A stretch of 45,216 nt of DNA from Planctomycetaceae bacterium (GTDB lineage: Bacteria > Planctomycetota > Planctomycetia > Pirellulales > Pirellulaceae), in the NCBI GenBank assembly GCA_024642205.1, contig JAHEBQ010000053.1, positions 1 through 45,216 on the forward strand. The letters run 5' to 3'. Shown here piece after piece: positions 1 to 8,436 of this stretch. Positions within the stretch are counted from its first letter, which is position 1. Each line of letters begins with the position of its first letter. The notes under the pieces are model-generated. The model was not told the DNA's origin. It made no database searches and worked only from the letters and a program-made list of their open reading frames with translations. Both the position numbers and the translations under genes were made by a program.

Positions 1-1
1 G

Positions 2-640
2 GTCGAGGGTGAACATTTTCGAAAAGTATCAATGGTCGATCAGGGAAGGATCGGGCTGATGACACATGCCAGCGTGTTGACGTTGACGTCCAACCCGACC
101 CGCACATCGCCCGTAAAACGGGGCAAATGGATCATGGAAAATCTTCTTGGCGAACAGCCTCCCCCGCCTGATCCGGCGGCAATGAAGCTGGAGGATCAAG
201 CTGAGTTGACCGGGACGTTGCGCCAACAAATGGAGCAGCATCGAGCCAATCCTGCCTGTGCGGTCTGTCATCAAGTGATGGATCAACTCGGATTCGCGCT
301 TGAGAATTACAATGCCGTTGGGCAATGGCGGGATTCGGAAGAAACACGGTTGATCGACGCAACCGGCGAGTTGCCAGATGGCACGGCTTTCCACGGCGCG
401 ATCGAGTTGCAACAGACCCTCCAAACGACGATGCGGGATCGGTTTGTGCGGTGCATGACCGAAAAGATGCTAATTTATTCGTTGGGAAGGGGATTGGAGT
501 ACTTTGATGAATGCACCGTCGATAAAATAGTCCTGCAGCTTGAAAACAACGATTATCGGTTCTCGGATCTGATCATGGCGGTCGCGACAAGCGATCCGTT
601 CTTGAAGCGACAGGGAACACCGGTCGATGTAGAAGAGTGA
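2..640 (+). CDS. C-terminal part of a DUF1588/DUF1585 planctomycete cytochrome-like protein (5' cut)
   Basis: The reading frame is open from base 2 to the stop at 640, so the window holds only the last 212 residues of a longer protein. The visible part has the DUF1588 (PSCyt3) signature of a Ser-Asn-Pro-Thr-Arg-Thr-Ser-Pro-Val-Lys-Arg-Gly-Lys-Trp stretch, then a CAVCH motif (CxxCH, c-type haem binding form) inside the 'NPACAVCHQVMDQLGFALE' segment, then a DUF1585 (PSD2) tail with 'RCMTEKMLIYSLGR'. In this family the missing N-terminus normally carries a signal peptide, a cytochrome c-like domain and DUF1587, DUF1592 and DUF1595. The protein is exported; its biochemical role is unknown. The next gene, 144 bases downstream on the same strand, encodes a DUF1552 protein, the usual genetic partner, so the two probably act together outside the cytoplasm. 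Confidence 0.9.
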   Translation, partial: VEGEHFRKVSMVDQGRIGLMTHASVLTLTSNPTRTSPVKRGKWIMENLLGEQPPPPDPAAMKLEDQAELTGTLRQQMEQHRANPACAVCHQVMDQLGFALENYNAVGQWRDSEETRLIDATGELPDGTAFHGAIELQQTLQTTMRDRFVRCMTEKMLIYSLGRGLEYFDECTVDKIVLQLENNDYRFSDLIMAVATSDPFLKRQGTPVDVEE

Positions 641-667
641 TTTCAACCCGGGCTCTGTCCCGTAATC

Positions 668-735
668 GGGAGGTTGAGGCTCCTGCCGCAATAGAGCCAG
701 GCAAAAACAACTCTCGGCGGGAGCTTCAACCTCCC
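668..735. repeat. Imperfect inverted repeat between the DUF1588 and DUF1552 genes
   Basis: Two 21-base arms, 668-688 and 715-735, are complementary at 19 of 21 positions around a 26-base spacer. The left arm begins GGGAGGTTGAGGCTCC and the right arm ends GAGCTTCAACCTCCC. As RNA it would form a long hairpin, but no T-run follows, so it is not an ordinary intrinsic terminator. It could be an mRNA-stabilising or processing structure between the two genes, or one copy of a dispersed intergenic palindrome. I found no second copy in the window. Confidence 0.6.
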
Positions 736-784
736 TGAAACGAATTAAAGTCCCGAGCCTGAGAACACTTACCAGAGAACGATC

Positions 785-2155
785 ATGCCCCAAGCAAAAA
801 TCTCCCGACGCACGGTTCTTCGTGGCATGGGAACGGTGCTGGCCTTGCCTTGGCTTGAAGCCATGTCTTCGCCGGCTCCACTGATCGCCAACCTGACTCG
901 CCGGGCAACGGTTGCGAAGCCTCCGGTGCGAATGGCGTTTCTGTACGTTCCCAATGGAATGCATATGCCGGACTGGATGCCGCAGGGGCAAGGCGACCGT
1001 GAGTTCGAAATGCAGTCGATCATGAAACCAATCGAAGCGTTTCGGGAAAAGTTGAATATCTTCAGCGGGCTTTCGCTACGCGGTGCACAAGCTTTGGGTG
1101 ACGGGGGCGGCGATCACGCCCGCAGCGTTGCGTCGTTTTTGACCGGGGCCCATCCCAAGAAGACCGATGGCGCCGATATTCGAAATGGTATTTCAGTCGA
1201 TCAGGTCGCCGCAGACAGGATTGGTCACTTGACCAAACTGAAATCACTCGAACTCGGCACCGAAGGCAGTTCAACGGGTGGAAAATGTGATTCGGGGTAC
1301 AGCTGTCTTTACACCTCCAATATTTCCTGGCGAACCGATACCTCACCGCTTTCCAAGGAAGTCAATCCTGCCTCTGTATTCGAACGGATGTTTGGCACCG
1401 CGAATGATGCGGAGGGTGTTCGCTCCCTCGCCAAACGAGACGCCAACCGCAAGAGCATCCTCGATTTCGTTCAAAGTGAAGCAAAATCGCTGAGACACGA
1501 CCTGGGTGCGCAGGACCGTCGAAAGCTGGACGAATATCTCTATGCCGTCCGCGATATCGAGCGCCGGCTGCAGACCTCGGAAAAACTTGAAAACTCGGAG
1601 GAAGACTTTTCGGATTACCCGCGTCCGGTTGGCGTCCCCGCCGAATATGCGGAACATGTCAAGTTGTTGTTTGACATGATGGTGTTGGCCTTCCAAACGG
1701 ACACAACGCGCGTTTCGAGTTTCATGTATACCAATGCTGGCAGCAATCGAAGCTACCGAAACCTCTCGATCAAGGAAGGTCACCACAACCTTTCCCACCA
1801 CAAAAATGCGCCGGACCTGCAGGAAAAAATCAGCAAGATCAATCAATATCATGTGAGCCTGGCCCACCACTTGATTGCAAAACTCGATTCGATCAAAGAA
1901 GGGGATGGCACCCTGCTGGACAATTGCATGGTGATGTATGGGAGCGGAATTGCCGATGGCAACTCCCATGCACACGACAATTTGCCAATCATGATGTTCG
2001 GCAGTGGTGGTGGGAGCATCAATACGGGACGCTTCATTCGCTGCCGAAATGGAACACCATTGACAAACCTGTACACTTCGATGCTTGACCGAATCGGAGC
2101 ACCGGTCGAGACGTTCTCCGATTCAAGCGGAACGCTGGAAGAGCTTGGCGGCTAG
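785..2155 (+). CDS. DUF1552 (HXXSHH-domain) Tat-exported protein
   Basis: A 456-residue protein of the DUF1552 family, common in Planctomycetota and Verrucomicrobiota and of unknown activity. The N-terminus (residues 7-25) is a twin-arginine signal: SRRTVLRG followed by a short hydrophobic stretch, so the protein is probably folded in the cytoplasm, perhaps around a cofactor, before export. The diagnostic histidine cluster HHNLSHH lies at residues 333-339, and further histidines occur in the 'SHAHDNLP' segment about 60 residues later; they may bind metal (inference). The start ATG follows an AGAG eight bases upstream. It lies directly after the DUF1588/DUF1585 gene on the same strand, the standard pairing, with only a hairpin-forming spacer between them. 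Family assignment is secure; a hydrolase-like or redox role would be speculation. Confidence 0.93.
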   Translation: MPQAKISRRTVLRGMGTVLALPWLEAMSSPAPLIANLTRRATVAKPPVRMAFLYVPNGMHMPDWMPQGQGDREFEMQSIMKPIEAFREKLNIFSGLSLRGAQALGDGGGDHARSVASFLTGAHPKKTDGADIRNGISVDQVAADRIGHLTKLKSLELGTEGSSTGGKCDSGYSCLYTSNISWRTDTSPLSKEVNPASVFERMFGTANDAEGVRSLAKRDANRKSILDFVQSEAKSLRHDLGAQDRRKLDEYLYAVRDIERRLQTSEKLENSEEDFSDYPRPVGVPAEYAEHVKLLFDMMVLAFQTDTTRVSSFMYTNAGSNRSYRNLSIKEGHHNLSHHKNAPDLQEKISKINQYHVSLAHHLIAKLDSIKEGDGTLLDNCMVMYGSGIADGNSHAHDNLPIMMFGSGGGSINTGRFIRCRNGTPLTNLYTSMLDRIGAPVETFSDSSGTLEELGG

Positions 2156-2361
2156 CATGGGTGGTGTCATGGGTTGATCGAAAATTTTCGTTCGACTGCT
2201 CCGGTGATGCAATCACCCATTGACTCCTGGAATGGGCAACCGCGCGGTAAAACGATAACCTCACGGGAGTCAAATTCAATGGTTCGCCGCGACGCTGGCC
2301 AGATGTATGCAGACCTTGTCGGATTCGAAAAACACTTGCTTCATATCTCGCAAAACGGTCC
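2156..2361. other. Intergenic region with several short palindromes
   Basis: No gene is supported here. The region holds a perfect 12-base palindrome CGAAAATTTTCG (2179-2190), a six-pair hairpin GGTGAT-gca-ATCACC (2203-2217), and an eight-base inverted repeat TTGACTCC (2220-2227) / GGAGTCAA (2266-2273). None has a following T-run. They may end transcription of the DUF1552 gene or regulate ribD. An open frame overlapping the start of ribD has no recognisable features and is probably chance. Confidence 0.35.
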
Positions 2362-3471
2362 ATGGAAACAACTGACGAATTCTACATGCAAGCCGCCATT
2401 GAACAGGCGAAAACGGGTCAAGGATTCGTTGAACCGAACCCGATGGTCGGCTGCGTGCTGGTTCGAGATGGCAAGATCATCGGTCAGGGAGCCCATGAAA
2501 AATTCGGCGGGCCGCATGCGGAAATCAATGCCATTGAGTCCGTTGAACCGAGCGGCGACATGCCAGCCGAAGGCTCAACCGCGTACGTAACACTTGAACC
2601 CTGTTCACACACGGGGAAGACCGGCCCCTGCACTCAAGCACTGATCAACGCCAAAGTCGCAAGGGTCGTTGTAGCCTGTGAAGATCCCAATCCACTGGTC
2701 GGTGGAAAAGGTATTGAACAACTTCGGGCCGCCGGCATCGAAGTCGCGACTGGTGTCCAGGCCCGGTCCGCCGAGTACATTCTCGCACCGTATTTGAAGC
2801 GGATGAAACAAGGCAAACCCTGGGTCATCGCGAAATGGGCCATGACGCTTGACGGAAAGATTGCCACACCTGGGGGCGACAGCAAGTGGATTTCAAATGA
2901 AGACTCGCGGGCGATCGTCCATGGGATTCGAGGACGGGTCGATGGCGTGATGGTCGGCGTCGGGACCGCTATCTCCGATGACCCAATGCTCAACGCGCGA
3001 CCGCCAGGTGCTCGTTCGGCAACCCGAATCGTCGTTGATTCTACCGCTCGAATTGGCCTCGATTTGAAACTCACAACCACCACCAATCAATTCGATACGC
3101 TCATTGCAACCGGGCCCAAGGCCAGTGATGAGAAATGCAAGCAACTGGAACACCAGGGGTGCTCGATTTTCAGAAGTGAATCTCATGATGCAAATCAGCG
3201 ATTGCTCGAACTATTGACGCACCTGGCCAGACAGGGCATGACCAACATTCTGGTTGAAGGAGGGAGTCGTTTGCTTGGTTCACTGCACGATTTGAATCAG
3301 ATAGACGAAATTCATGTATTCATCGGGCCAAAATTACTGGGGGGGGATCGGTCACTCAGTCCCGTGGGCGGTGCCGGGTATTTGCAAATGGCGGATTCGT
3401 CTGCCGTAAATATCGAAAAAGTCGAACGACTCGGCCACGACATTTACATCGTTGGTCGCAAATTGACCTGA
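2362..3471 (+). CDS. ribD: Bifunctional diaminohydroxyphosphoribosylaminopyrimidine deaminase / 5-amino-6-(5-phosphoribosylamino)uracil reductase
   Basis: RibD carries out the second and third steps of riboflavin synthesis: deamination of the pyrimidine made by GTP cyclohydrolase II, then NADPH-dependent reduction of the ribose side chain. The N-terminal deaminase domain (about 1-145) has the zinc site H52-A-E54 with the PC-x8-C pair C81 and C90 in 'PCSHTGKTGPC'. The reductase domain (about 148-365) has 'KWAMTLDGKIAT', 'GVGTAISDDPMLNAR' and 'ILVEGGSRLLG'. At 369 residues it has the normal length. The start gives the usual 'DEFYMQAAIEQA' N-terminus close to the initiator Met. It stands alone, with no other rib genes nearby, as is common for dispersed riboflavin genes. 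A hairpin terminator candidate follows. Confidence 0.96.
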   Translation: METTDEFYMQAAIEQAKTGQGFVEPNPMVGCVLVRDGKIIGQGAHEKFGGPHAEINAIESVEPSGDMPAEGSTAYVTLEPCSHTGKTGPCTQALINAKVARVVVACEDPNPLVGGKGIEQLRAAGIEVATGVQARSAEYILAPYLKRMKQGKPWVIAKWAMTLDGKIATPGGDSKWISNEDSRAIVHGIRGRVDGVMVGVGTAISDDPMLNARPPGARSATRIVVDSTARIGLDLKLTTTTNQFDTLIATGPKASDEKCKQLEHQGCSIFRSESHDANQRLLELLTHLARQGMTNILVEGGSRLLGSLHDLNQIDEIHVFIGPKLLGGDRSLSPVGGAGYLQMADSSAVNIEKVERLGHDIYIVGRKLT

Positions 3472-3817
3472 CTGGTTTCAAACGGCGGGGCGTCGGTGTC
3501 CGGCAGGAAGATGTGAAGAGCGTCGGTTCAGAAAATGACCTGACCGACGAACGTCTTTTCCGATTTTCTTCCCGATTTTCTTCTGGGACAGAGGCTGGAT
3601 CTTGGGTAAGTTCCAGCTTCGTTCGACAGGCCAGAATGGTTCTTCGGTCAGACCGCTCATGTTCCGGAGCGTGCGAAAAACAGCCATTTGACCACAATCG
3701 ATTCGACATTCGCTCCCGTCCTTCGTCATCCAGCTCGCGCACCGGGGATCAAATGTTCGAAAAACCCCTTCAAACCGGATTCCCGAAAACCTGCGTGGAT
3801 ACCCAAGGTATAAGATA
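3472..3817. other. 346-base intergenic region, no supported gene
   Basis: Apart from the terminator candidate, this stretch contains a perfect tandem duplication of the 12-mer CCGATTTTCTTC (3560-3571 and 3572-3583) and a six-pair inverted repeat GCTGGA/TCCAGC further on. A plus-strand open frame of 101 codons ends at TAATG across the start of the next gene. Its product is Ser- and Arg-rich without domains and is probably not real. Promoter elements for the next gene should lie here, but I see no convincing -35/-10 pair. Confidence 0.4.
3521..3559 (+). terminator. Probable Rho-independent terminator after ribD
   Basis: CGTCGGTTCAG (3521-3531) pairs with CTGACCGACG (3540-3549) as ten base pairs with a single bulged T and an eight-base loop. 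The T-run TTTT (3556-3559) starts six bases after the stem, so the tail is weak. It lies 50 bases after the ribD stop, a suitable place for a terminator. Confidence 0.5.
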
Positions 3818-3850
3818 ATGGTTTCAAGAACGCATTGGAGAATTGACGTG

Positions 3851-5635
3851 ATGACAAGCATTCGATTCCAGCCGGCAAACCGGGTTCTGGCCGTCATCTG
3901 TGCGTTGCTTTCTGCCGGCATCGTGGCACCAATATCATTCGCACAAACCGTCAAATCAGCTCCCGATTTCCTTCCGGATTCGACCGTGATTTACGTGCAC
4001 ATTGACGAACCGGCCGCGATTATTGAAACCATAGAGAACCATCCAGTCCTCAATTACGTCCTGGAATTGAAAGAAGTCCAGCAACTCATGCGTTCTCCTC
4101 AATTTGCGATGGCAATGCTCGGACGCGGACTCCTGGAGCAGCAAATCGGTGAAGACGTGATTGAGTCGTTGAAGAAGCATACTGCCAAAGGAATCTGGAT
4201 CGCGGTCGACAGGGAAACGCAAGGCGCGATGCTGCTGTTTCAATCCTCAGACGAAGTTGAACTCAAAAAGGTCGCCGGAAAAGTCCTCAGTTTTATTGCT
4301 GCAATGGCGGCGCAGGATGGCAAAGACATACCGTACAAGAAAGTTGACTACCGGGAAGCGGTCGTCGCCGAGTTCGAAGGATTGATGATCGCCCGCTACA
4401 GAACATGGTTCATGTTCACAAACAAGCCGAAACTTGCCAGATCCGTCGTCGACAGCATGATCGACGGCTCGGACAATTCACTTGCAGAACAGGACTGGTT
4501 CAAACTGGGTTTGGCACAGCGCAACCAGGCCGACGTCTGGGCGACCGTTGACTTGGCGAACATTCGAAAATCCGCCAGGAACCAGGAGCCATTTCTTGGC
4601 CGCACCAGCAACCCGGGTGTCGAATTGATATTTGGTGGTGTCCTTGACACGCTGAAAAACTCGGCAGTTGTGCTTGGGGAACTCAATATCAAGGAACATC
4701 TTGAATTTTCTTTGTCGGCTCCTTTTGATGCAAATTGGCCCAGCCAATCTCGTGAGTTTTTTTTTGGCAAGGACTTGGGCGGATTTGCGCCCAAAGCACT
4801 CAACCCGCAGAACATGATCGCGAACCTGACGTCGTACCGTGACGTCGGACTCTGGTGGCAGTCCAAGGAAGATCTGTACCCGGAAAACGTGATCGCACAA
4901 TTATCCCAGGCGGACAGCCAGTTATCGACTATTTTTTCCGGCATGGATTTTGGCCAGGACATACTTGGGTGCTTGAAACCTGGTGTCCAAATCATTGCGA
5001 CTGAAAATCAATACAATGATAAACATGTCCCGGACATCAGGATCCCCGCGTTTGCCGTGGTGGGAACTTTGAAGGACCCGGAAATATTTCGCAAGCTTAA
5101 GATTGCATTTCAAACCGCGATCGGTTTGGCCAATAGCGCTCTGGGCAGGAACGGACAACCGCAGTTGGAAGTTGAAACAGAGACTCGTGGCGAATCGAAA
5201 ATCGCGTCGGCGGAATACTATTATGAGAAAGGCACCGAAGAAGGGTTGTTGCTGTTCAATTTCGCGCCGACGATCGCTTTGCAGGGTTCACACTTCATTC
5301 TGTCCAGTAGACGTGAACTTGCCGTCGAGTTGTCCGAATTGATTGCCAAAAATGAACATGTCGGAACCGAACCACAGAACACGAGCCTTAAAATAGACGG
5401 GCGATTGCTCCGCAATATCCTCGTGGCAAACCGCGAATTTCTGGTCACGCAGAACATGATGGAAGAAGGCAACGACCGCAGCAGCGCCGAATCACAAATA
5501 AAACTCCTGTTCGCCATCGCGAACCTGTTCCAAGACGCAGATCTCGACTTTGGCGTGACTGACAACAAAATGATGTTCGAATTCCGCCTGCGGTTTAATG
5601 ATCTCGAACCGACGAAAGCCCTCACGCCACAATAG
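3851..5635 (+). CDS. Secreted protein of unknown function, 594 residues
   Basis: I do not recognise a named family; the protein resembles large secreted proteins often annotated as hypothetical in planctomycetes. From the chosen start the N-terminus is a basic region followed by a hydrophobic stretch (VLAVICALLSAGIVAPISFA) and a signal peptidase I-type site at SFA-Q, so it should be exported. The rest is soluble, with mixed alpha/beta character and no cysteine-rich or metal motif that I can see. An ATG at 3818 (AAGG nine bases upstream) would add 11 residues; the 3851 ATG has GGAG ten bases upstream and gives a more standard signal peptide. Its stop is one base before the ATG of the DUF1800 gene, so it is likely cotranscribed with the DUF1800/DUF1501 pair and may be part of that system. 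Confidence 0.8.
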   Translation: MTSIRFQPANRVLAVICALLSAGIVAPISFAQTVKSAPDFLPDSTVIYVHIDEPAAIIETIENHPVLNYVLELKEVQQLMRSPQFAMAMLGRGLLEQQIGEDVIESLKKHTAKGIWIAVDRETQGAMLLFQSSDEVELKKVAGKVLSFIAAMAAQDGKDIPYKKVDYREAVVAEFEGLMIARYRTWFMFTNKPKLARSVVDSMIDGSDNSLAEQDWFKLGLAQRNQADVWATVDLANIRKSARNQEPFLGRTSNPGVELIFGGVLDTLKNSAVVLGELNIKEHLEFSLSAPFDANWPSQSREFFFGKDLGGFAPKALNPQNMIANLTSYRDVGLWWQSKEDLYPENVIAQLSQADSQLSTIFSGMDFGQDILGCLKPGVQIIATENQYNDKHVPDIRIPAFAVVGTLKDPEIFRKLKIAFQTAIGLANSALGRNGQPQLEVETETRGESKIASAEYYYEKGTEEGLLLFNFAPTIALQGSHFILSSRRELAVELSELIAKNEHVGTEPQNTSLKIDGRLLRNILVANREFLVTQNMMEEGNDRSSAESQIKLLFAIANLFQDADLDFGVTDNKMMFEFRLRFNDLEPTKALTPQ

Positions 5636-5636
5636 C

Positions 5637-6992
5637 ATGAACGAATCCAGTTTAAGCGAACTTGACCCGGTTCAGTCCTGGGAACCGTTTGTGCCGACGC
5701 CGGAGAGACCCTGGACAAACCAGCTTGCCGCGCACCTGTTTCGCCGCGCGGCATTCGGCGGAACCATCAACCAGATCATCGCAGCTTCAAAACAGGGCCC
5801 TGACAGGACAATTGACCTGATCTTCGGCCAAACCGATGATACGGCGATTGAATCGGAGATGGCGACCGCGGGCAGACTGGTCACCGGCGGGGCCGACTCC
5901 CGTCAACTGGCTGCCTGGTGGCTATTGCGAATGATTAGGACCGAATGCCCGTTCCTTGAGAAAATGACCTTATTCTGGCATGGGCACTTTGCGACCGGGG
6001 CCGACAAAGTCATGGATGCCCGCGCGATGTTGCACCAGAACCAACTGCTTCGCAAGCACGCCCTGGGAAGATTCCAACCTTTCGTCAAAGCAATTTCCCG
6101 CGACGTCGCGATGTTGATTTATCTGGACTCGGAAGAAAACCGCAAGACGCGCCCCAACGAAAATTACGCCCGCGAGTTGATGGAACTTTTCTGCCTTGGA
6201 CCCGGCAACTATGGCGAGCGAGATATCAAGCAAGTTGCCCGGTGCTTTACGGGTTGGGGCGTCCAGCACGGCCAATTCGATTTCAACGAACATCAGCACG
6301 ACAAACTTCCCAAGTCGTTTCTGGGTGCAAGTGGGAATTTTGGTGGCGACGAGGCAATCGAAATCGTGCTTCAACAACCTGCCGCCAGTCGCTTTATCGC
6401 AAAAAAAATGATTCGTTTTTTTGTCGTTGACGACGTTGAAATAACGGAGGACTTTGCTGCACCAATCGCCAACCAGTTAGTCGAAACCGGGTTCAATATC
6501 CGCGAAGCAGTCAAGACAATTCTCCGCAGTAACGTGTTTTTTTCAAAGGTTGCTATCGCCCGGAAAATCAAGAGTCCCATCGAATTGGCGGTCGGATTCC
6601 TGCGGTTTTTTGACGCTTCGACAAATGTTACTCGGCTCTGCCAGAGTCTGGCCGCGATCGGCCAGCTTCCCTTGTATCCCCCGAACGTGAAAGGCTGGAA
6701 GGGTGGGAGAAGCTGGATCAACGCGTCAACGATTCTGGCACGCGCGAACCTGATCACCGATCTCCTTGCGAACGACAAAACAAAATTCAAAGCCGGAAGT
6801 CTGGCAGATTGGGCCCAATCGTTTTCGGAGCTTGACATGAACAACCTCGATTGGGCTGACGAATTTTTGCTGGCCACGCCCCTGCCGGACGCAACCAGGC
6901 TGACGCTCGAAGAAATCTCGAACAAGTCAAATCGCGATCCAGCCAACGTCCTGGGCTGGTTGGCGACGTTGCCGGAGTTTCAGTTAAACTAG
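5637..6992 (+). CDS. DUF1800 family protein
   Basis: A 451-residue member of DUF1800, a family of unknown activity usually encoded next to a DUF1501 gene, as here. Signatures visible are the N-terminal 'AAHLFRRAAFGG' segment, 'EKMTLFWHGHFATG', and the central 'NENYARELMELFCLG' followed by 'VARCFTGW'. A 'YPPNVKGWKGGRSWI' motif lies near the C-terminus. I see no signal peptide, unlike its partner. The ATG at 5637 lies one base after the preceding stop; an in-frame ATG at 5598 inside the upstream gene would add 13 residues and cannot be excluded. The tight spacing suggests translational coupling. The DUF1501 partner starts about 100 bases downstream. Confidence 0.93.
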   Translation: MNESSLSELDPVQSWEPFVPTPERPWTNQLAAHLFRRAAFGGTINQIIAASKQGPDRTIDLIFGQTDDTAIESEMATAGRLVTGGADSRQLAAWWLLRMIRTECPFLEKMTLFWHGHFATGADKVMDARAMLHQNQLLRKHALGRFQPFVKAISRDVAMLIYLDSEENRKTRPNENYARELMELFCLGPGNYGERDIKQVARCFTGWGVQHGQFDFNEHQHDKLPKSFLGASGNFGGDEAIEIVLQQPAASRFIAKKMIRFFVVDDVEITEDFAAPIANQLVETGFNIREAVKTILRSNVFFSKVAIARKIKSPIELAVGFLRFFDASTNVTRLCQSLAAIGQLPLYPPNVKGWKGGRSWINASTILARANLITDLLANDKTKFKAGSLADWAQSFSELDMNNLDWADEFLLATPLPDATRLTLEEISNKSNRDPANVLGWLATLPEFQLN

Positions 6993-7095
6993 ATCCGGAG
7001 AAACGTCACAGGAGAGCTTCCGACGTCAGCGCCAGGATGATCGAACTTGGAAAACTACGGCCTCACGGTTGAAACGAAACCCCGAAAGAGACTCC

Positions 7096-8313
7096 ATGAA
7101 CCATCGACGCAAGTTTCTGCAATCGACGCTGGCGGGTTCGGCAGCGATCAGCCTCTCCGGTGTTATTCCGGATTTCCTGCTCGGTGCCTCACGCCCCGCA
7201 GCCGGCATGGGTCGTGAAAAAATCCTGGTCGTCGTACAGCTCAGCGGGGGTAACGATGGTCTCAACACCGTGGTCCCATACGGCGACGATGACTATTACA
7301 AGAATCGTTTCACTTTAGCGATTGGCAAACATCAAGTGCTGAAGATCGATGACCAGGTCGGTTTTCATCCGGCGCTGACTGGTTTCGAAGAATTGTTGCA
7401 ATCCCACCAGCTTTCGATCATCCAGGGAGTTGGCTATCCAAACCCAAATCGTTCCCACTTCGAATCGATGGATCTCTGGCATACCGCGCACCAGGTCAAC
7501 GCCCAGAATCCGGTTGGATGGCTTGGTCGTACCGTCGACACGCGAATGAGTGATGCAAGCCTGCCCGCAGTTCACTTTGGCCAGGGACTCCAGCCGCTGG
7601 CTCTGAAAACGTCCAAAAGACCGGTGCCCTCGATTCGTTCGATCGACAATTTCAAACTCAATGTTCTGCACGACAACAAATTCAAGGACAAACTGTCGGC
7701 ATTGATCCGGTCGCCCCGCGATACCGAGAACTCGCTTTTGAGCTATGTCCATGAATCGTCGAATGTTGCCTTGGAGACCAGTCATCGGCTGGAAGGCATT
7801 TCAGAAACCGGCTCCATGGAATTCAGTTTTCCGCAAACCGAATTGGGACGCAACCTGGGAGTGATCGCTCGACTGATCGGCAGTGGTCTTTCGACGCGAA
7901 TTTACTATACGACGCTCGAGGGGTTTGACACTCACTCGAATCAAGGCGCATCGCACCAGAGCCTCTTGAACAACCTGGGCAATTCGGTTGCCTCGTTCAT
8001 GAATCAAATGAAAGCCCAGGGTAATGCCGAGCGGGTGGTGCTGTTCTCGTTTTCAGAATTCGGGCGACGAGTGCGAGAAAACGCCAGTGCCGGAACGGAT
8101 CACGGAACCGCCGCACCCGTGTTCGCATGTGGGTCAGCCGTCAGGTGTGGCCTGATCGGCAAGCATCCGAGTTTAATCGATTTGGATCAAGGCGACATGA
8201 AGTTCCAGATTGATTATCGCAGCATCTATTCTGACCTGCTGAAAAACTGGATGGGAATCGACCCGGAACCGATTGTCGGCGGTAGTTTTAAACCCGTTGG
8301 TTTATTCTCCTAG
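7096..8313 (+). CDS. DUF1501 family Tat-exported protein (partner of the DUF1800 gene)
   Basis: DUF1501 proteins have an alkaline-phosphatase/sulfatase-like fold according to family knowledge, but their substrates are unknown. The N-terminus 'NHRRKFLQSTLAGSAAISLSG' is a twin-arginine signal sequence, so export of the folded protein is expected. Family motifs include 'VVVQLSGGNDGLNTVVP' near residue 50, 'GFDTHSNQG' at about residue 285, and 'SEFGRRVREN...GTDHGTAAPVF' at about residue 330. An upstream in-frame ATG at 7069 would put nine extra residues before the signal; the 7096 start fits the Tat pattern better. It lies about 100 bases after the DUF1800 gene on the same strand and is probably in one operon with it. 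Confidence 0.93.
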   Translation: MNHRRKFLQSTLAGSAAISLSGVIPDFLLGASRPAAGMGREKILVVVQLSGGNDGLNTVVPYGDDDYYKNRFTLAIGKHQVLKIDDQVGFHPALTGFEELLQSHQLSIIQGVGYPNPNRSHFESMDLWHTAHQVNAQNPVGWLGRTVDTRMSDASLPAVHFGQGLQPLALKTSKRPVPSIRSIDNFKLNVLHDNKFKDKLSALIRSPRDTENSLLSYVHESSNVALETSHRLEGISETGSMEFSFPQTELGRNLGVIARLIGSGLSTRIYYTTLEGFDTHSNQGASHQSLLNNLGNSVASFMNQMKAQGNAERVVLFSFSEFGRRVRENASAGTDHGTAAPVFACGSAVRCGLIGKHPSLIDLDQGDMKFQIDYRSIYSDLLKNWMGIDPEPIVGGSFKPVGLFS

Positions 8314-8357
8314 CCGCCGATACCCAATCCGAAACGACTCCCGGGGCAACACTGCGG

Positions 8358-8375
8358 GTTGCGGAACGCCGCAGC
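8358..8375. terminator. Short hairpin between convergent genes, possible terminator
   Basis: A seven-pair stem with an AACG tetraloop (TGCGG-AACG-CCGCA core, 8360-8373, extended by one G-U and one G-C pair) lies between the ends of the plus-strand DUF1501 gene and the minus-strand DUF11 gene. There is no T-run on either side, so the call rests on position and stem only. Confidence 0.3.
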
Positions 8376-8436
8376 GCAAACCATGCAACAACGCTCTGTC
8401 GCCAGGTAAAAGGACTCAGCCCGCGAATCGGGTCGA

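Noticed and set aside
3513..3818. Plus-strand 101-codon frame before the secreted protein
   Set aside because: Ser/Arg-rich product without domains, contains a hairpin and a tandem 12-mer, and follows a likely terminator; the TAATG overlap with the next frame is probably chance.
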